From: an uncultured Planctomycetaceae bacterium
GTDB taxonomy: Bacteria > Planctomycetota > Planctomycetia > Pirellulales > Pirellulaceae
Direction: 5' to 3'
Length of the DNA stretch: 64,000 nucleotides
NCBI GenBank assembly: GCA_903863885.1
Contig: CAIPEB010000011.1
Location: 1 to 64,000 of the forward strand
In this document: one piece after another, positions 1-8,961 of the stretch
Position numbering within the stretch: the stretch's first letter is position 1
Layout: every line of letters begins with the position of its first letter
Program-made: the position numbers and the translations under genes
Notes under the pieces: model-generated
What the model was told of the DNA's origin: nothing
Seen by the model: the letters and a program-made list of their open reading frames with translations, nothing else
Database searches by the model: none

Positions 1-1
1 C

Positions 2-211
2 CGCCGCACGGTACTGTGCGGCATCGTAGGCAAGCTGCGCGGGTTTGGGCTGCGATTCATGCAATTGCTGTTGTTGGTTGGGGTTGATGTGGTGGTTAAA
101 GCTAGCCAGGACGGCCGGCACTGGCGGCAAATGCAGCAGGCGGCACGGCAACTGCGAGATTCCGCGGCGTCGCAGCACCCGACGGCAACAGAATTCGAGC
201 TTCCGTTCTGA
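2..211 (+). CDS. 3' end of an unknown gene (partial)
   Basis: One frame stays open from the window edge to a TGA at 209-211 and encodes about 69 residues. The peptide has a short hydrophobic stretch (LLLLVGVDVVV) followed by an Arg/Gln-rich tail. No family is recognised. It may be the C-terminus of a cargo gene of the integrated element, or just an open frame in GC-rich DNA. Confidence 0.25.
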   Translation, partial: RRTVLCGIVGKLRGFGLRFMQLLLLVGVDVVVKASQDGRHWRQMQQAARQLRDSAASQHPTATEFELPF

Positions 212-530
212 GCGGCGAGCGGCCCAGATCACGAGCCCGCAGTCCGTTACTGATCGGGTATCTGTGATGAAACAGGCAGGCGTCGGTGCTTCGCGGTCCC
301 CTGCTGCCGCGTCGTCAGAAAAAAACGAGCGAGCCGATATTTTCTCTAGGTCGGGTGGACGGCTTTTCGTAGGTTCAACACTACCACACGCCGCGTCACC
401 GTGACGCACGCTGCCTTATCCTGCCCGACCGAGAGCCACTACAGCAGCGTGAGAGAAGATCCCAGGCGGCCTGCGGATCGACCCTATCTTTCACGGCGAC
501 CCGGCCCCTTGAAAGTTGAGACCCGACCTC
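212..530. other. no gene recognised
   Basis: This is a stretch of about 320 bases inside the integrated element. Open frames in it have unusual composition and no recognisable motif. I see no clear promoter, terminator or repeat. Confidence 0.4.
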
Positions 531-848
531 ATGTATGCAAACAGTCCGCAGAAACGCACGCGTACCGATGTACGCACCGCCAGCTCGAACAACGGAAAGC
601 CGGAAAAGGATGAGCCCACCGCTTTTCGTGGGCTCCGCCCGGACGTCCCAACTGCCGCAGTCGTGACGCCGCTGCTGCTCAGCTATCGGGATGCCGCGAC
701 GACCCTGGGAATCAGCAAGTCGCTGCTGGAAAAACTCAAGCGGAAGAACGAGATTCCCTTCGTTTCCATCGCCGGCCGCGTACTGTTTGATCCCGACGAA
801 CTAAAGCAGTGGGTTGCTGGCAAGAGCAGTGTCGCGACTAACTCCTGA
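531..848 (+). CDS. excisionase-like helix-turn-helix protein
   Basis: The 105-residue product has a C-terminal MerR/excisionase-type winged HTH (HTH_17-like) at about residues 50-98: a YRDAATTLGIS helix-turn-helix, then a basic LKRKNEIP segment and a PDELKQWV helix. The N-terminal 45 residues are low complexity. Proteins of this kind bind DNA next to an integrase and bias recombination toward excision, or act as small regulators. The start is uncertain: ATG 531 is used, but a TTG at 516 is in frame and neither has a good ribosome binding site. A second gene of the same type follows at 1023. Confidence 0.62.
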   Translation: MYANSPQKRTRTDVRTASSNNGKPEKDEPTAFRGLRPDVPTAAVVTPLLLSYRDAATTLGISKSLLEKLKRKNEIPFVSIAGRVLFDPDELKQWVAGKSSVATNS

Positions 849-1022
849 AACACGCGGCCACCGAAAGGACGGCACGCGGCCAGCATGGTTTCGGAGCCAG
901 TGGCCGTCGCGGCTCGGGCGAATTTCCCGAAGTCCGGCGAAGCAGATGGCATGTTGTCTCGGCTTCAGCATTTTCACTAAGCACACACGATGAGCAGTTC
1001 TTTAGTACAAGGAGGTCAGGTC

Positions 1023-1211
1023 ATGATCAACATCCCGCCGCTGTTAGTTGATGAACGAGAAGCGGCCAGGCTTCTCGGTGTTTCGCCGCGTACCATGTGG
1101 CAACTCAACCACGACGGAGTCATTCCGGAAATTCGGGTCGGCAAAGGAGGGAAACGCTACAGCGTTGCGACGCTCAGGGCTTGGGTCGAATCGCAGGAGC
1201 GGCAGAAATGA
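1023..1211 (+). CDS. excisionase / MerR-type HTH protein
   Basis: The 62-residue product is almost entirely one HTH_17 (excisionase family) domain. It has the EREAARLLGVSPRTM helix-turn-helix, then VGKGGKRYSVATLRAWV, the wing and last helix. ATG 1023 is chosen over ATG 990 because an AAGGAGGT ribosome binding site (1009-1016) ends seven bases before it. It lies 275 bases upstream of the integrase gene on the same strand, so a role as its directionality factor is plausible but inferred. It could instead be a small transcription regulator. Confidence 0.8.
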   Translation: MINIPPLLVDEREAARLLGVSPRTMWQLNHDGVIPEIRVGKGGKRYSVATLRAWVESQERQK

Positions 1212-1417
1212 CATCCGTCCCGCGTTCACGCGATAACTTTCCGCTGCCACGGGTGTCGCATACGATTGACGGGGATCCGCGACATCTGGCAGGTCTCCAG
1301 CGAATGACGCCGGGTTCGTGCGGAGGGCGGATGTTACGGGGTCGGCATCGGGAGGATATCGACCACACGGAAGCCGCGTTGTCGCAATCTGTAAAACGTT
1401 CGTGTCGATCAAGGTGA
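1208..1417 (+). CDS. possible small coupled ORF, unknown
   Basis: A 69-codon frame starts at an ATG that overlaps the stop of the preceding excisionase-like gene (ATGA), which would allow translational coupling. The peptide is rich in Arg and Ser and matches no family I recognise. It may be spurious. The remaining bases up to the integrase gene at 1487 show nothing recognisable except the integrase ribosome binding site. Confidence 0.2.
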   Translation: MTSVPRSRDNFPLPRVSHTIDGDPRHLAGLQRMTPGSCGGRMLRGRHREDIDHTEAALSQSVKRSCRSR

Positions 1418-1486
1418 ACGACTGTCATGCGGTGCACTTTGACGCGGATTCAACCATACGCGGGCACGGAAGAGAGGTAATGAACG

Positions 1487-2815
1487 ATGGCGAGTATCTC
1501 TAAGGAACCCAACGGCCGGCGAACCATTCAATTCGTGGCGGCCGACGGCAAGCGGCGGAGCATCCGACTAGGCAAGGTTTCCCAGCGCACTGCCGAAGGC
1601 GTTAAGGTGCACGTCGAGAACCTGGCAACAGCGGCCATGACGGGACACGGCCTGCCTGATGAGACCGCCGTCTGGCTGACCGAACGCGATGCTGTGATGT
1701 TAAAAAAGCTGTCGGCCGTTGGGTTGATTCCAGAACGAGCTACGTCCGCGCTGGACAGCTTTCTGGAACGATATTTCGCCCGGCGCAACGACGTGAAGCC
1801 GACGACGCTGGGTGTCTGGGCGCAGGTTCGCCAGAGTCTAGTGGATTTCTTCGGCGCTGATCGTGATCTGCGAGACATCTCGATCGAACAGGCTGAAGAC
1901 TGGAGAGCCGAGCTGAATAGCCGGGGGCTGGCGTCCACGACTGTCGCGAAGCGTCTTGCCTTTGCCCGCCACTTTTTCGGTGTGGCTAAGCGGTACGGCC
2001 TCATCAGCGAGAACCCGTTTGACGACGTGAAGCAGGCCGGGGTGCTTCCCGAGGAGCGGGTCCGCTTCGTCACGCGTCACGAGATCGAGAAGGTCCTGAA
2101 AGCCTGCCCGGATGCCGAATGGCGACTGATCGTCGCCCTGGCTCGCTATGGCGGGCTTCGCGTGCCATCGGAGGTCCTCACTCTCAAGTTGAACGACGTG
2201 GACTGGGACCAGCGGAAGATCAAGGTCACGTCGCCCAAGACCGAACGGAAGGGCAAGCCGTCGCGGATCATCCCCCTGTATCCCGAACTGGAGCCGTATC
2301 TCCGGGATGTCCGGGATGCCGCCGCGCCGGGAACGGTTTACTTCATCACGAAGCATCGAAAGCCGGCGGGGAAGCGGGAGGACGGACGCGAGTGCAACTA
2401 TCGTCAGCGATTCGAGAAGATCATCCTGCGGGCTGGGGTGAAACCGTGGCCGAAGATCTTTCAGAACCTCCGCAGCAGCCGTGAGACGGAACTTGCGCAG
2501 ACGTACTCGATCAAGGCCGTGACGGACTGGATGGGAAACACGCCGAGCGTGGCGTTGCGGCACTACCTGCAGACGACGGACGACGATTTTCGGAGAGCGT
2601 CACGCGAATGCCGCCAACCCGGTGCAAAATCCGGTGCACGGGAAGTGCAAAACGCGGTGCAGCAACCGCGCGCGGATCTTCGCGATGTTTCGCACGCGCA
2701 GGACGCAAGTTCTGATGCTTGCGACGGTTTGCGAGATTTTGCGCAAGTTGGCTCAGGTAAACGAGTTACAACAACGGAAGTGCATGGGAATCGAACCCAC
2801 CGACCGCACGGTTAG
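1487..2815 (+). CDS. int: tyrosine recombinase / phage-type integrase
   Basis: The 442-residue site-specific recombinase has an N-terminal arm-binding part, a core-binding SAM-like domain (about residues 85-175) and a catalytic domain. Visible catalytic elements are the first Arg in GGLRVPSE (about residue 225), a Lys in the following beta strands, an atypical NLRSSRE box near residue 329 in place of the usual HxLR, and the Tyr nucleophile in LRHYLQ (about residue 360). Start ATG 1487 has an AGAGAGGT site eight bases upstream. The C-terminal 80 residues are an unconserved-looking tail, and the last 13 codons read antisense through the 3' half of selC. The integrase probably inserts its element into that tRNA gene. 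Confidence 0.93.
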   Translation: MASISKEPNGRRTIQFVAADGKRRSIRLGKVSQRTAEGVKVHVENLATAAMTGHGLPDETAVWLTERDAVMLKKLSAVGLIPERATSALDSFLERYFARRNDVKPTTLGVWAQVRQSLVDFFGADRDLRDISIEQAEDWRAELNSRGLASTTVAKRLAFARHFFGVAKRYGLISENPFDDVKQAGVLPEERVRFVTRHEIEKVLKACPDAEWRLIVALARYGGLRVPSEVLTLKLNDVDWDQRKIKVTSPKTERKGKPSRIIPLYPELEPYLRDVRDAAAPGTVYFITKHRKPAGKREDGRECNYRQRFEKIILRAGVKPWPKIFQNLRSSRETELAQTYSIKAVTDWMGNTPSVALRHYLQTTDDDFRRASRECRQPGAKSGAREVQNAVQQPRADLRDVSHAQDASSDACDGLRDFAQVGSGKRVTTTEVHGNRTHRPHG

Positions 2816-2871
2816 CGTACGGTCCGACGATTTTGAAGACCGCGGCCGCCACCAGGCAGGCACGCACTTCC
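2775..2871 (-). tRNA. selC: tRNA-Sec (anticodon UCA)
   Basis: Read on the minus strand, this folds as a bacterial selenocysteine tRNA. It has an 8-bp acceptor stem (GGAAGTGC with GCACTTCC), a D-arm with a four-base TGGT loop, an anticodon loop CTTCAAA with UCA at 2836-2834, a 9-bp variable arm (GACCGTACG with CGTGCGGTC, loop CTAAC), and a 5-bp T stem with loop TTCGATT. The 8+5 acceptor/T helix and the long variable arm are diagnostic of Sec tRNA. The CCA end is not encoded. selA, selB and a UGA-containing selenoprotein gene in the same window support function. Confidence 0.95.
2776..2815. other. probable attachment site (att) in the selC 3' half
   Basis: The overlap of the integrase 3' end with the acceptor and T-arm portion of tRNA-Sec is where a tRNA-targeting tyrosine recombinase would place its crossover. 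After integration the tRNA stays intact because the element carries a copy of the 3' half. The matching copy at the other end of the element would be left of the window. The exact core cannot be fixed from one end. Confidence 0.5.
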
Positions 2872-2883
2872 GAATCGGGCCGG

Positions 2884-3111
2884 TCAGGCCCATTCCATGC
2901 CGGTACGCTCCTTGATGCGGACCTCGTAGTTGCCGAGAAGCCCCCCGATCACGTCCCAGCGGTCCGTTCTCCGCACCTCGATGTCCCCGTGTTCATTGAC
3001 GCGCACAATCGTGTCGTCGAATACGCCAACGGATTCGAGGTCGTGAGGACGCAGTTCATCGGTCGATAGAATCGTCGACAGCGTCTTGCCCGTCATTTCA
3101 ATGAATTTCAT
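2884..3111 (-). CDS. small conserved-looking protein, unknown
   Basis: This 75-residue acidic protein follows selC on the same strand. It begins MKFIEMTGKTLSTIL and contains VNEHGDIEVRR and WDVIGGLLGNYEVRIK stretches that suggest a small beta-rich fold. There are no Cys, no membrane segment and no recognised motif. The upstream Shine-Dalgarno is weak. Codon use resembles its neighbours, so it is more likely real than a shadow, but no function can be assigned. Confidence 0.6.
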   Translation of the reverse strand: MKFIEMTGKTLSTILSTDELRPHDLESVGVFDDTIVRVNEHGDIEVRRTDRWDVIGGLLGNYEVRIKERTGMEWA

Positions 3112-3285
3112 CTGCTGTCACCGGTTGCTGATTTGTTGGACGACTTCCGGCCCGCTGGCGCCGGGCCGAACGAGAACCAGTGTAATAAGTGGCCCGTTCC
3201 GTGGGAACTTGGCACGACGGGCGGACTCGCCGGGCAGCGTGCACCGGCCTGCATAGTCCTGCCGGCGAGATCGGGCGGCAGATGA

Positions 3286-4188
3286 TCACTTGGCGGCGAG
3301 TCGCTGCTGCACGGCGCGGGACAGCTTGAGCAGTGCGGCAACTTCCAGCTCCTCGGCCCGGATCTGATGTTTCAGCCCCTGGTCTTCCAGCAACGTATCC
3401 ACGTCTTGCTTGCTCATTTCGCGGCCGTAGGCACTGACCAGCGAAGCGCGGAGGAACTTCCGCCGGTGGATGAAAACTGACCGGACGAAACCGTGGAAAA
3501 ACGGCAGGTCACCGACCTCGGCCCGCATTTCCGGAACCGGAACGATCTGCACGATCGCCGAATGGACCTTGGGACGCGGCCAGAACACGCTCGGCGGCAT
3601 GATGCGGATGATCGACGTGCGGCACTGGCACTGCAGCCAGATGCTGAGCGCGCTGTAATCCTTCGAACCCGGCGATGCGACCATCCGGTCGGCAAGCTCC
3701 TTCTGGATCGTGACCGTCATCGAGGCAGGGATCGGAGTTACGGAAAGCAGGTTCGAGACGACGGGAGTGGCAATGTTGTACGGCAGGTTGGCGACCAGCT
3801 TGAAACGCGTTGCGCCGTGCCGCTCCATCGCCGCTCGCACTTCGTCCATGATGCGAGCATCGAGGTTGTTCTTGTTTCGCAGGGCGTCGTGCAGCAGCAA
3901 CGTGACGTTCGTTTGTTCGAGCAGTTGTTCGGCGGCCAACTGGTGCAACCGCTGATCGACCTCGACGGTTACGACTCCCGCAGCTCTTCGGGCGAGGAGG
4001 GCCGTCAGCGATCCAAGGCCCGTGCCGATTTCCAGCACCAGGTCCTGGCGGTCGATTTCAGCGGAATCGGCCAGAAGTGCCAGCAGATTCAGGTCGGTGA
4101 GAAAATTCTGGCCGCGACGGTGGTCCGGACGAATGCCGGCCGATTCAAAACGCCGCATCAGGAAACTGGTTGTCTGGCGACTTCCCAT
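3286..4188 (-). CDS. ksgA: 16S rRNA dimethyladenosine transferase KsgA
   Basis: The 300-residue product dimethylates two adjacent adenines near the 3' end of 16S rRNA, using S-adenosylmethionine, during small-subunit maturation. The family signatures are in order: GQNFL near residue 27, the SAM-binding EIGTGLGSLT (about 53-62), an acidic VEVDQ motif, and the catalytic NLPYNI (about 134). Length is slightly above the usual 270 because of a short N-terminal extension. It lies 67 bases downstream of ribE on the same strand, so the two may be cotranscribed. Confidence 0.95.
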   Translation of the reverse strand: MGSRQTTSFLMRRFESAGIRPDHRRGQNFLTDLNLLALLADSAEIDRQDLVLEIGTGLGSLTALLARRAAGVVTVEVDQRLHQLAAEQLLEQTNVTLLLHDALRNKNNLDARIMDEVRAAMERHGATRFKLVANLPYNIATPVVSNLLSVTPIPASMTVTIQKELADRMVASPGSKDYSALSIWLQCQCRTSIIRIMPPSVFWPRPKVHSAIVQIVPVPEMRAEVGDLPFFHGFVRSVFIHRRKFLRASLVSAYGREMSKQDVDTLLEDQGLKHQIRAEELEVAALLKLSRAVQQRLAAK

Positions 4189-4255
4189 GGTACCTCGTTA
4201 CCAATCCGCGCAATCAGCCTTCGCAATTACTCATCCGCACACAAGCATCGGCTGA

Positions 4256-4867
4256 TCATTCGGATGCCGGCGAGTTCTCGGTCCACGTGAGCTGACGCTC
4301 GACGTACTTGGCCAGAATATCGGTTTCCAGGTTGGCGCAATCGCCCTCTCGGAGTTGGCCCAGGGTTGTGACTGTGAGCGTGTGGGGAATCAGTGCGACG
4401 CTGAACTGGTCGTTATCCACTTCCACCAGTGTCAGGCTGACACCGTCCACGGTGATGGAACCCTTGCTGGCCATCTGCCGCATGAGGCGTTGCGACGCCC
4501 GAAACCAGAGGAACGACCAGTCTTTGTCGTCTTTGCGGACGGTCAGTTCGCCCAGGCCGTCGATGTGTCCCGTCACGAGGTGGCCGCCCAGGCTGTCGCC
4601 CAGTTTCAACGACCGCTCGATGTTGACCCGACTGCCAACCACGAGTCGTCCCAGATTCGTGCGGCTGAGCGTTTCGCTGCCCGCCTCGAACGACAATTCG
4701 TCCCCCGCGACGTCGACTGCCGTCAGGCAGCAGCCGTTGATTGCGACGCTGTCTCCGACCTTGAGGCCCTGTGCAAGGTTGCCGAGTGCGACCGTGAATT
4801 TTTTGCCAGGAGGCTGATCAAGAATCCTCGCGATTCGCCCCATACCCTCGACAAGACCCGTGAACAT
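4256..4867 (-). CDS. ribE: riboflavin synthase alpha subunit
   Basis: The 203-residue product catalyses dismutation of two 6,7-dimethyl-8-ribityllumazines to riboflavin. It has the two tandem lumazine-binding repeats. The first begins MFTGLVEGMG and includes GDSVAINGCCLTAV; the second includes GHIDGLG and GSITVDGVSLTL. The start was moved nine codons inside the longer frame to the conserved MFTGLVEG terminus, which has a GGGAGGA site nine bases upstream. It is divergent from eno and upstream of ksgA. Confidence 0.95.
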   Translation of the reverse strand: MFTGLVEGMGRIARILDQPPGKKFTVALGNLAQGLKVGDSVAINGCCLTAVDVAGDELSFEAGSETLSRTNLGRLVVGSRVNIERSLKLGDSLGGHLVTGHIDGLGELTVRKDDKDWSFLWFRASQRLMRQMASKGSITVDGVSLTLVEVDNDQFSVALIPHTLTVTTLGQLREGDCANLETDILAKYVERQLTWTENSPASE

Positions 4868-5056
4868 CTCCGCAATTCCTCCCCTCGCCGACATCGGTAC
4901 CGCTGCACAAACGGGAGTTTAGAGCCGCAGCCCCGCTCCCGCAAGCGACACGAAGACCAGACCCGAGGCAGGGGAGGGGGGGCTCCAGGGGTGGTCAAGT
5001 CGGCCGCGATCGTGCAAAATGTCGGCAAAGCTGAGGAGGATCTTGGCGGATTTTAA

Positions 5057-6364
<1,308 letters not shown>

Positions 6365-6405
6365 TGCCGACCGGGTGAGTATTGATATTCTGGAGGGCCG
6401 GCGGT

Positions 6406-6432
6406 GCGGGGCATTCGGATCGACTGCCCCGC
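6406..6432 (+). terminator. stem-loop downstream of eno
   Basis: GCGGGGCA at 6406-6413 pairs perfectly with TGCCCCGC at 6425-6432 across an 11-base loop, 42 bases after the eno stop. There is no long T-tract, so termination is possible but unproven; it could be an mRNA-stabilising 3' hairpin. Confidence 0.4.
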
Positions 6433-6480
6433 GCTGCGGGCCCGATTTGTTCTGATTACTTCTGCGGGGCATGATCTCCG

Positions 6481-7029
6481 ATGGACTGGCTCTTTGAGAA
6501 GCCGCTGTTCATTCTCATTATGGGAGTGCTTACCGCAGTCGTTCTCGGCGGATTGTGGACTCAGACGGGACGGAAAAGTGCTCTCTACGCTTTTCTGGCC
6601 GCGCTGGGCGCCACGGCGGGCCTGCTGTTGGTGGAACGCTGGGTTCAGACCGATCGCGAACGGATTATTGCGACGCTCCACGAGATCGCCCGAGTCGTCG
6701 AACGCAACGATGTTCAGGCGGCTCTTCGCTACACGCATTCCCGCGCCGAGTGGATTCGACGTCAAGCTGCCGCCGAATTGCCGCGTTACGACTTCCGCGA
6801 AGTGCGGATTAAGCCCAACATCGTGGTCGAAATCTCGCCCAAAGCCGATCCCCCGACAGCCACCGCAAAATTCAATGCGGTAGTTGTAGCGAGCGACAAG
6901 CAGGGGCTGTTCAGCGACAGTCGGGTTCCCCGGTTTGTGACCGTAAAGTTCGAGAAGGAAGGCCGGGACTGGCGCGTGGTGGGCTACGAGCACCAGGAAC
7001 CTTTTGAAGGCTTCCGGCAACGCCAATGA
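6481..7029 (+). CDS. membrane protein, unknown function
   Basis: The 182-residue product has two N-terminal transmembrane helices (about residues 7-25 and 33-52) and then a soluble domain of about 130 residues, predicted alpha then beta. The soluble part (RIIATLHEIARVVERND ... RVVGYEHQEPF) resembles the generic SnoaL/NTF2-like shape of small domains that end in an xWRVVGYE strand, but no catalytic motif is visible. It sits between eno and a convergent lipoprotein gene. Function unknown. Confidence 0.7.
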   Translation: MDWLFEKPLFILIMGVLTAVVLGGLWTQTGRKSALYAFLAALGATAGLLLVERWVQTDRERIIATLHEIARVVERNDVQAALRYTHSRAEWIRRQAAAELPRYDFREVRIKPNIVVEISPKADPPTATAKFNAVVVASDKQGLFSDSRVPRFVTVKFEKEGRDWRVVGYEHQEPFEGFRQRQ

Positions 7030-7184
7030 CGCGTGCGTGCGATCTCGCGGCAGCACCGGGTTAGTCGGATCTCCAGGCTGCGTTGTCGCGTTGGCTTTTG
7101 AGCCTCCGCGAACCGACGATCGACAAGTTGTCGAGGTGGGTGGCCGCCAATCCCCGGAGTCCGGTCGCCGCCGCGTGACGTTCT

Positions 7185-7820
7185 CTACTTGCTCGGTTGC
7201 CGCACAACCATGAGTTCGCCTCGTTGCGGATCGTAAACGTACTGGCGATCGGGCGGCAGTTGCGGCAGTTGAATGTTGTTTTCGGCGACGATGCGCGTCA
7301 TGAACTCGTCGTGGGACTTGGGTTTCCGGCCTTCGGTGGCTTCGAATAGGCTGATTGCATGCGGGATGGCCGCCTCAAATACGACTCGTTCGCGGACATT
7401 GAAGAACGTCTTCGCTGCTTCCACCATGACTCCCGACTCGTTGTCGAGGCTGCGTCCTTTCGCGCCGACTCCAACTCCGGCGGGTACCGCATCCGCGACG
7501 GGATAGGCCGGGTTCTGAGGCATATTCGTCGGCGCGTTCAATGCAGGCGCCTGTTGGGGCGGTTGCGGCAGGACGTTGCCGGGGCGGGCGACGCCTTCGG
7601 GCAGGCCTGAGGTGACGATACCGCCGGGCATGCCCGGGGCAACCACGCCGCCCGGGACGCCCTGGTCCGATGGCGGCAGTATCGCGGGCGGGGCCGTGGC
7701 GGTTGGCGGGGGCGGGTTCTGCTGCGGAGACTTGGGAGTCGCCTCGGGAACGGACGGCATGCAGCCGGCGCAAATTCCCGCGAGCAACATCAGTGCAACG
7801 AAAAATGAAGTCTTACGCAT
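7185..7820 (-). CDS. Pro/Gly-rich lipoprotein, unknown function
   Basis: The 211-residue product starts at ATG 7820, with GGAGGG upstream. Its signal peptide ends in a lipobox (LLAGICAGC, Cys about residue 20), so it is probably an envelope lipoprotein. Residues 25-120 are a Pro/Gly/Ala-rich linker containing imperfect GVVAPGMPGGIV-like repeats. The C-terminal 90 residues form a compact domain (VMVEAAKTFFNVRERVVFEAA ... PDRQYVYDPQRGELMVV) of a kind I associate with planctomycetes. No enzymatic motif is visible. Confidence 0.75.
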   Translation of the reverse strand: MRKTSFFVALMLLAGICAGCMPSVPEATPKSPQQNPPPPTATAPPAILPPSDQGVPGGVVAPGMPGGIVTSGLPEGVARPGNVLPQPPQQAPALNAPTNMPQNPAYPVADAVPAGVGVGAKGRSLDNESGVMVEAAKTFFNVRERVVFEAAIPHAISLFEATEGRKPKSHDEFMTRIVAENNIQLPQLPPDRQYVYDPQRGELMVVRQPSK

Positions 7821-7969
7821 GGCCCCGCCCTCCTGCACATCAATCCCGTGGCTGAAGAAGTCCGTTACTGACTTTTCTGCAAGCAATGTTGTCCGATTTG
7901 ACGTCGTCCGGCCCGTCGGTCGGCCGGCTGATTCCGAATTCTCGTCTGGCCGATGCCCGGTCCACCGGG

Positions 7970-8728
7970 TCAAGTCCGCAGATCCCACTGTTTCATCGCC
8001 GACATCATCTGCTGCTTAGTCATGTCATACTGCAGCGGAGTCAGCGTCACATATCCCTGAGCAAGCGCGGTGAGGTCGGTCTCGCGATCCCGCACGGGGG
8101 TCACAGGATCACTGGCGGCCCAGTAGTAGTTGCGGCCTTTCGGGTCCTTGCGTTTGATGAAGTGTTCACCGAAGCGGACTACGTCCATCGGCACGACTCG
8201 CACCTCAGGCTTGGTGTTCATGGCTGAGGTCGGCATATTCAGGTTGTATAGCTGGGCTTCGCTGCCTTTGAGTTCGAGGATCTGTGCGATGAGTCGAGCC
8301 GCCAGGCCGGCTGCCTTGTCGAATTGCGCGTGCTCGTCGTACTCGAGCGAAACGGCGATGCTGGTGATTCCGAAGAACGCACCTTCTATGGCGGCGGCGA
8401 CCGTTCCGGAATAAAGCACGTTGATTCCTGCGTTCAGGCCGCCGTTGACGCCGCTGACGACCAGATCCGGCCGCTGCGGGCAGATTTCAAACACGCCCAG
8501 TTTCACGCAGTCAGCCGGACTGCCTTCGACAGCCCAGCCTCGACGGACGTTGCCGTCGTAGATTTCCTTGCACACGAGCGGCCGAAGAAAGGTGATTGAG
8601 TGTCCAACGCCGCTCTGTTCCGTTGCAGGAGCCACGACGTAGACCTGGCCCAGTTGGCGCAAGGCCCGCTCCATGGCCATCAGGCCCGGAGCATAAATCC
8701 CATCGTCGTTGGTTAGCAGGATCAGCAC
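7970..8728 (-). CDS. surE: 5'/3'-nucleotidase SurE
   Basis: The 252-residue metal-dependent phosphatase acts on nucleoside monophosphates. The N-terminal LLTNDDGIYAPGL carries the paired Asp metal ligands. It is followed by VVAPATEQSGVGHSIT, the GSPADCVKLG loop, and VVSGVNGGLNAGINVLYSGTV with the Asn ligand, all in family order and at the usual 250-residue length. It is transcribed divergently from guaA across 233 bases. Confidence 0.96.
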   Translation of the reverse strand: MLILLTNDDGIYAPGLMAMERALRQLGQVYVVAPATEQSGVGHSITFLRPLVCKEIYDGNVRRGWAVEGSPADCVKLGVFEICPQRPDLVVSGVNGGLNAGINVLYSGTVAAAIEGAFFGITSIAVSLEYDEHAQFDKAAGLAARLIAQILELKGSEAQLYNLNMPTSAMNTKPEVRVVPMDVVRFGEHFIKRKDPKGRNYYWAASDPVTPVRDRETDLTALAQGYVTLTPLQYDMTKQQMMSAMKQWDLRT

Positions 8729-8892
8729 AATAATCGCAAATGACTACGCCGCGAAGACTTCCGTGCAATCACGGGCCATATCTTAATTGCCTTCGCATTG
8801 ATCTACAATCGGTGGTGCGGCGTTTCCGATACGATACTGACTGGCAAAGGGCGGGAATCGCTGTACCACTGGTCGTTGCGTCACGTGGGCGC

Positions 8893-8898
8893 TATAAT
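8893..8898 (+). promoter_or_regulatory. candidate -10 element for guaA
   Basis: A perfect TATAAT lies 64 bases upstream of the guaA ATG. The -35 position at 17-bp spacing is TGGTCG (poor), so this is a candidate only. The predicted transcript would begin near 8905 and run directly into the hairpin at 8919. Confidence 0.5.
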
Positions 8899-8918
8899 CG
8901 GCTCGCCATCCAGGCGTT

Positions 8919-8942
8919 CCCCGCTCGTGTGCGGGTTTTTTT
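8919..8942 (+). terminator. intrinsic-terminator-like hairpin in the guaA leader
   Basis: CCCGC (8920-8924), a TCGTGT loop, GCGGG (8931-8935) and a run of seven T residues (8936-8942) form a short intrinsic terminator. It lies between the TATAAT and the guaA start at 8962. It may attenuate guaA transcription. The stem is only 5 bp, so efficiency may be low. Confidence 0.55.
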
Positions 8943-8961
8943 GTTGGTGGTGACAGGCACT

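Larger units (their letters stand above)
1..2815 (+). mobile_element. right end of an element integrated at selC
   Basis: An integrase gene whose 3' end overlaps a tRNA gene, preceded by two small excisionase-like HTH genes, is the usual arrangement at the end of a phage, island or integrative element inserted into a tRNA 3' end. All recognisable genes here lie on the plus strand and point toward selC. The left boundary is outside the window, so the element's size, cargo and whether it is still mobile are unknown. The call rests on architecture; no second attachment site was seen. Confidence 0.7.

Noticed and set aside
45-404. 119-codon Cys/Trp/Arg-rich frame at the left edge
   Set aside because: Biased composition typical of an off-frame read of GC-rich DNA; another frame is open through the edge to 211.
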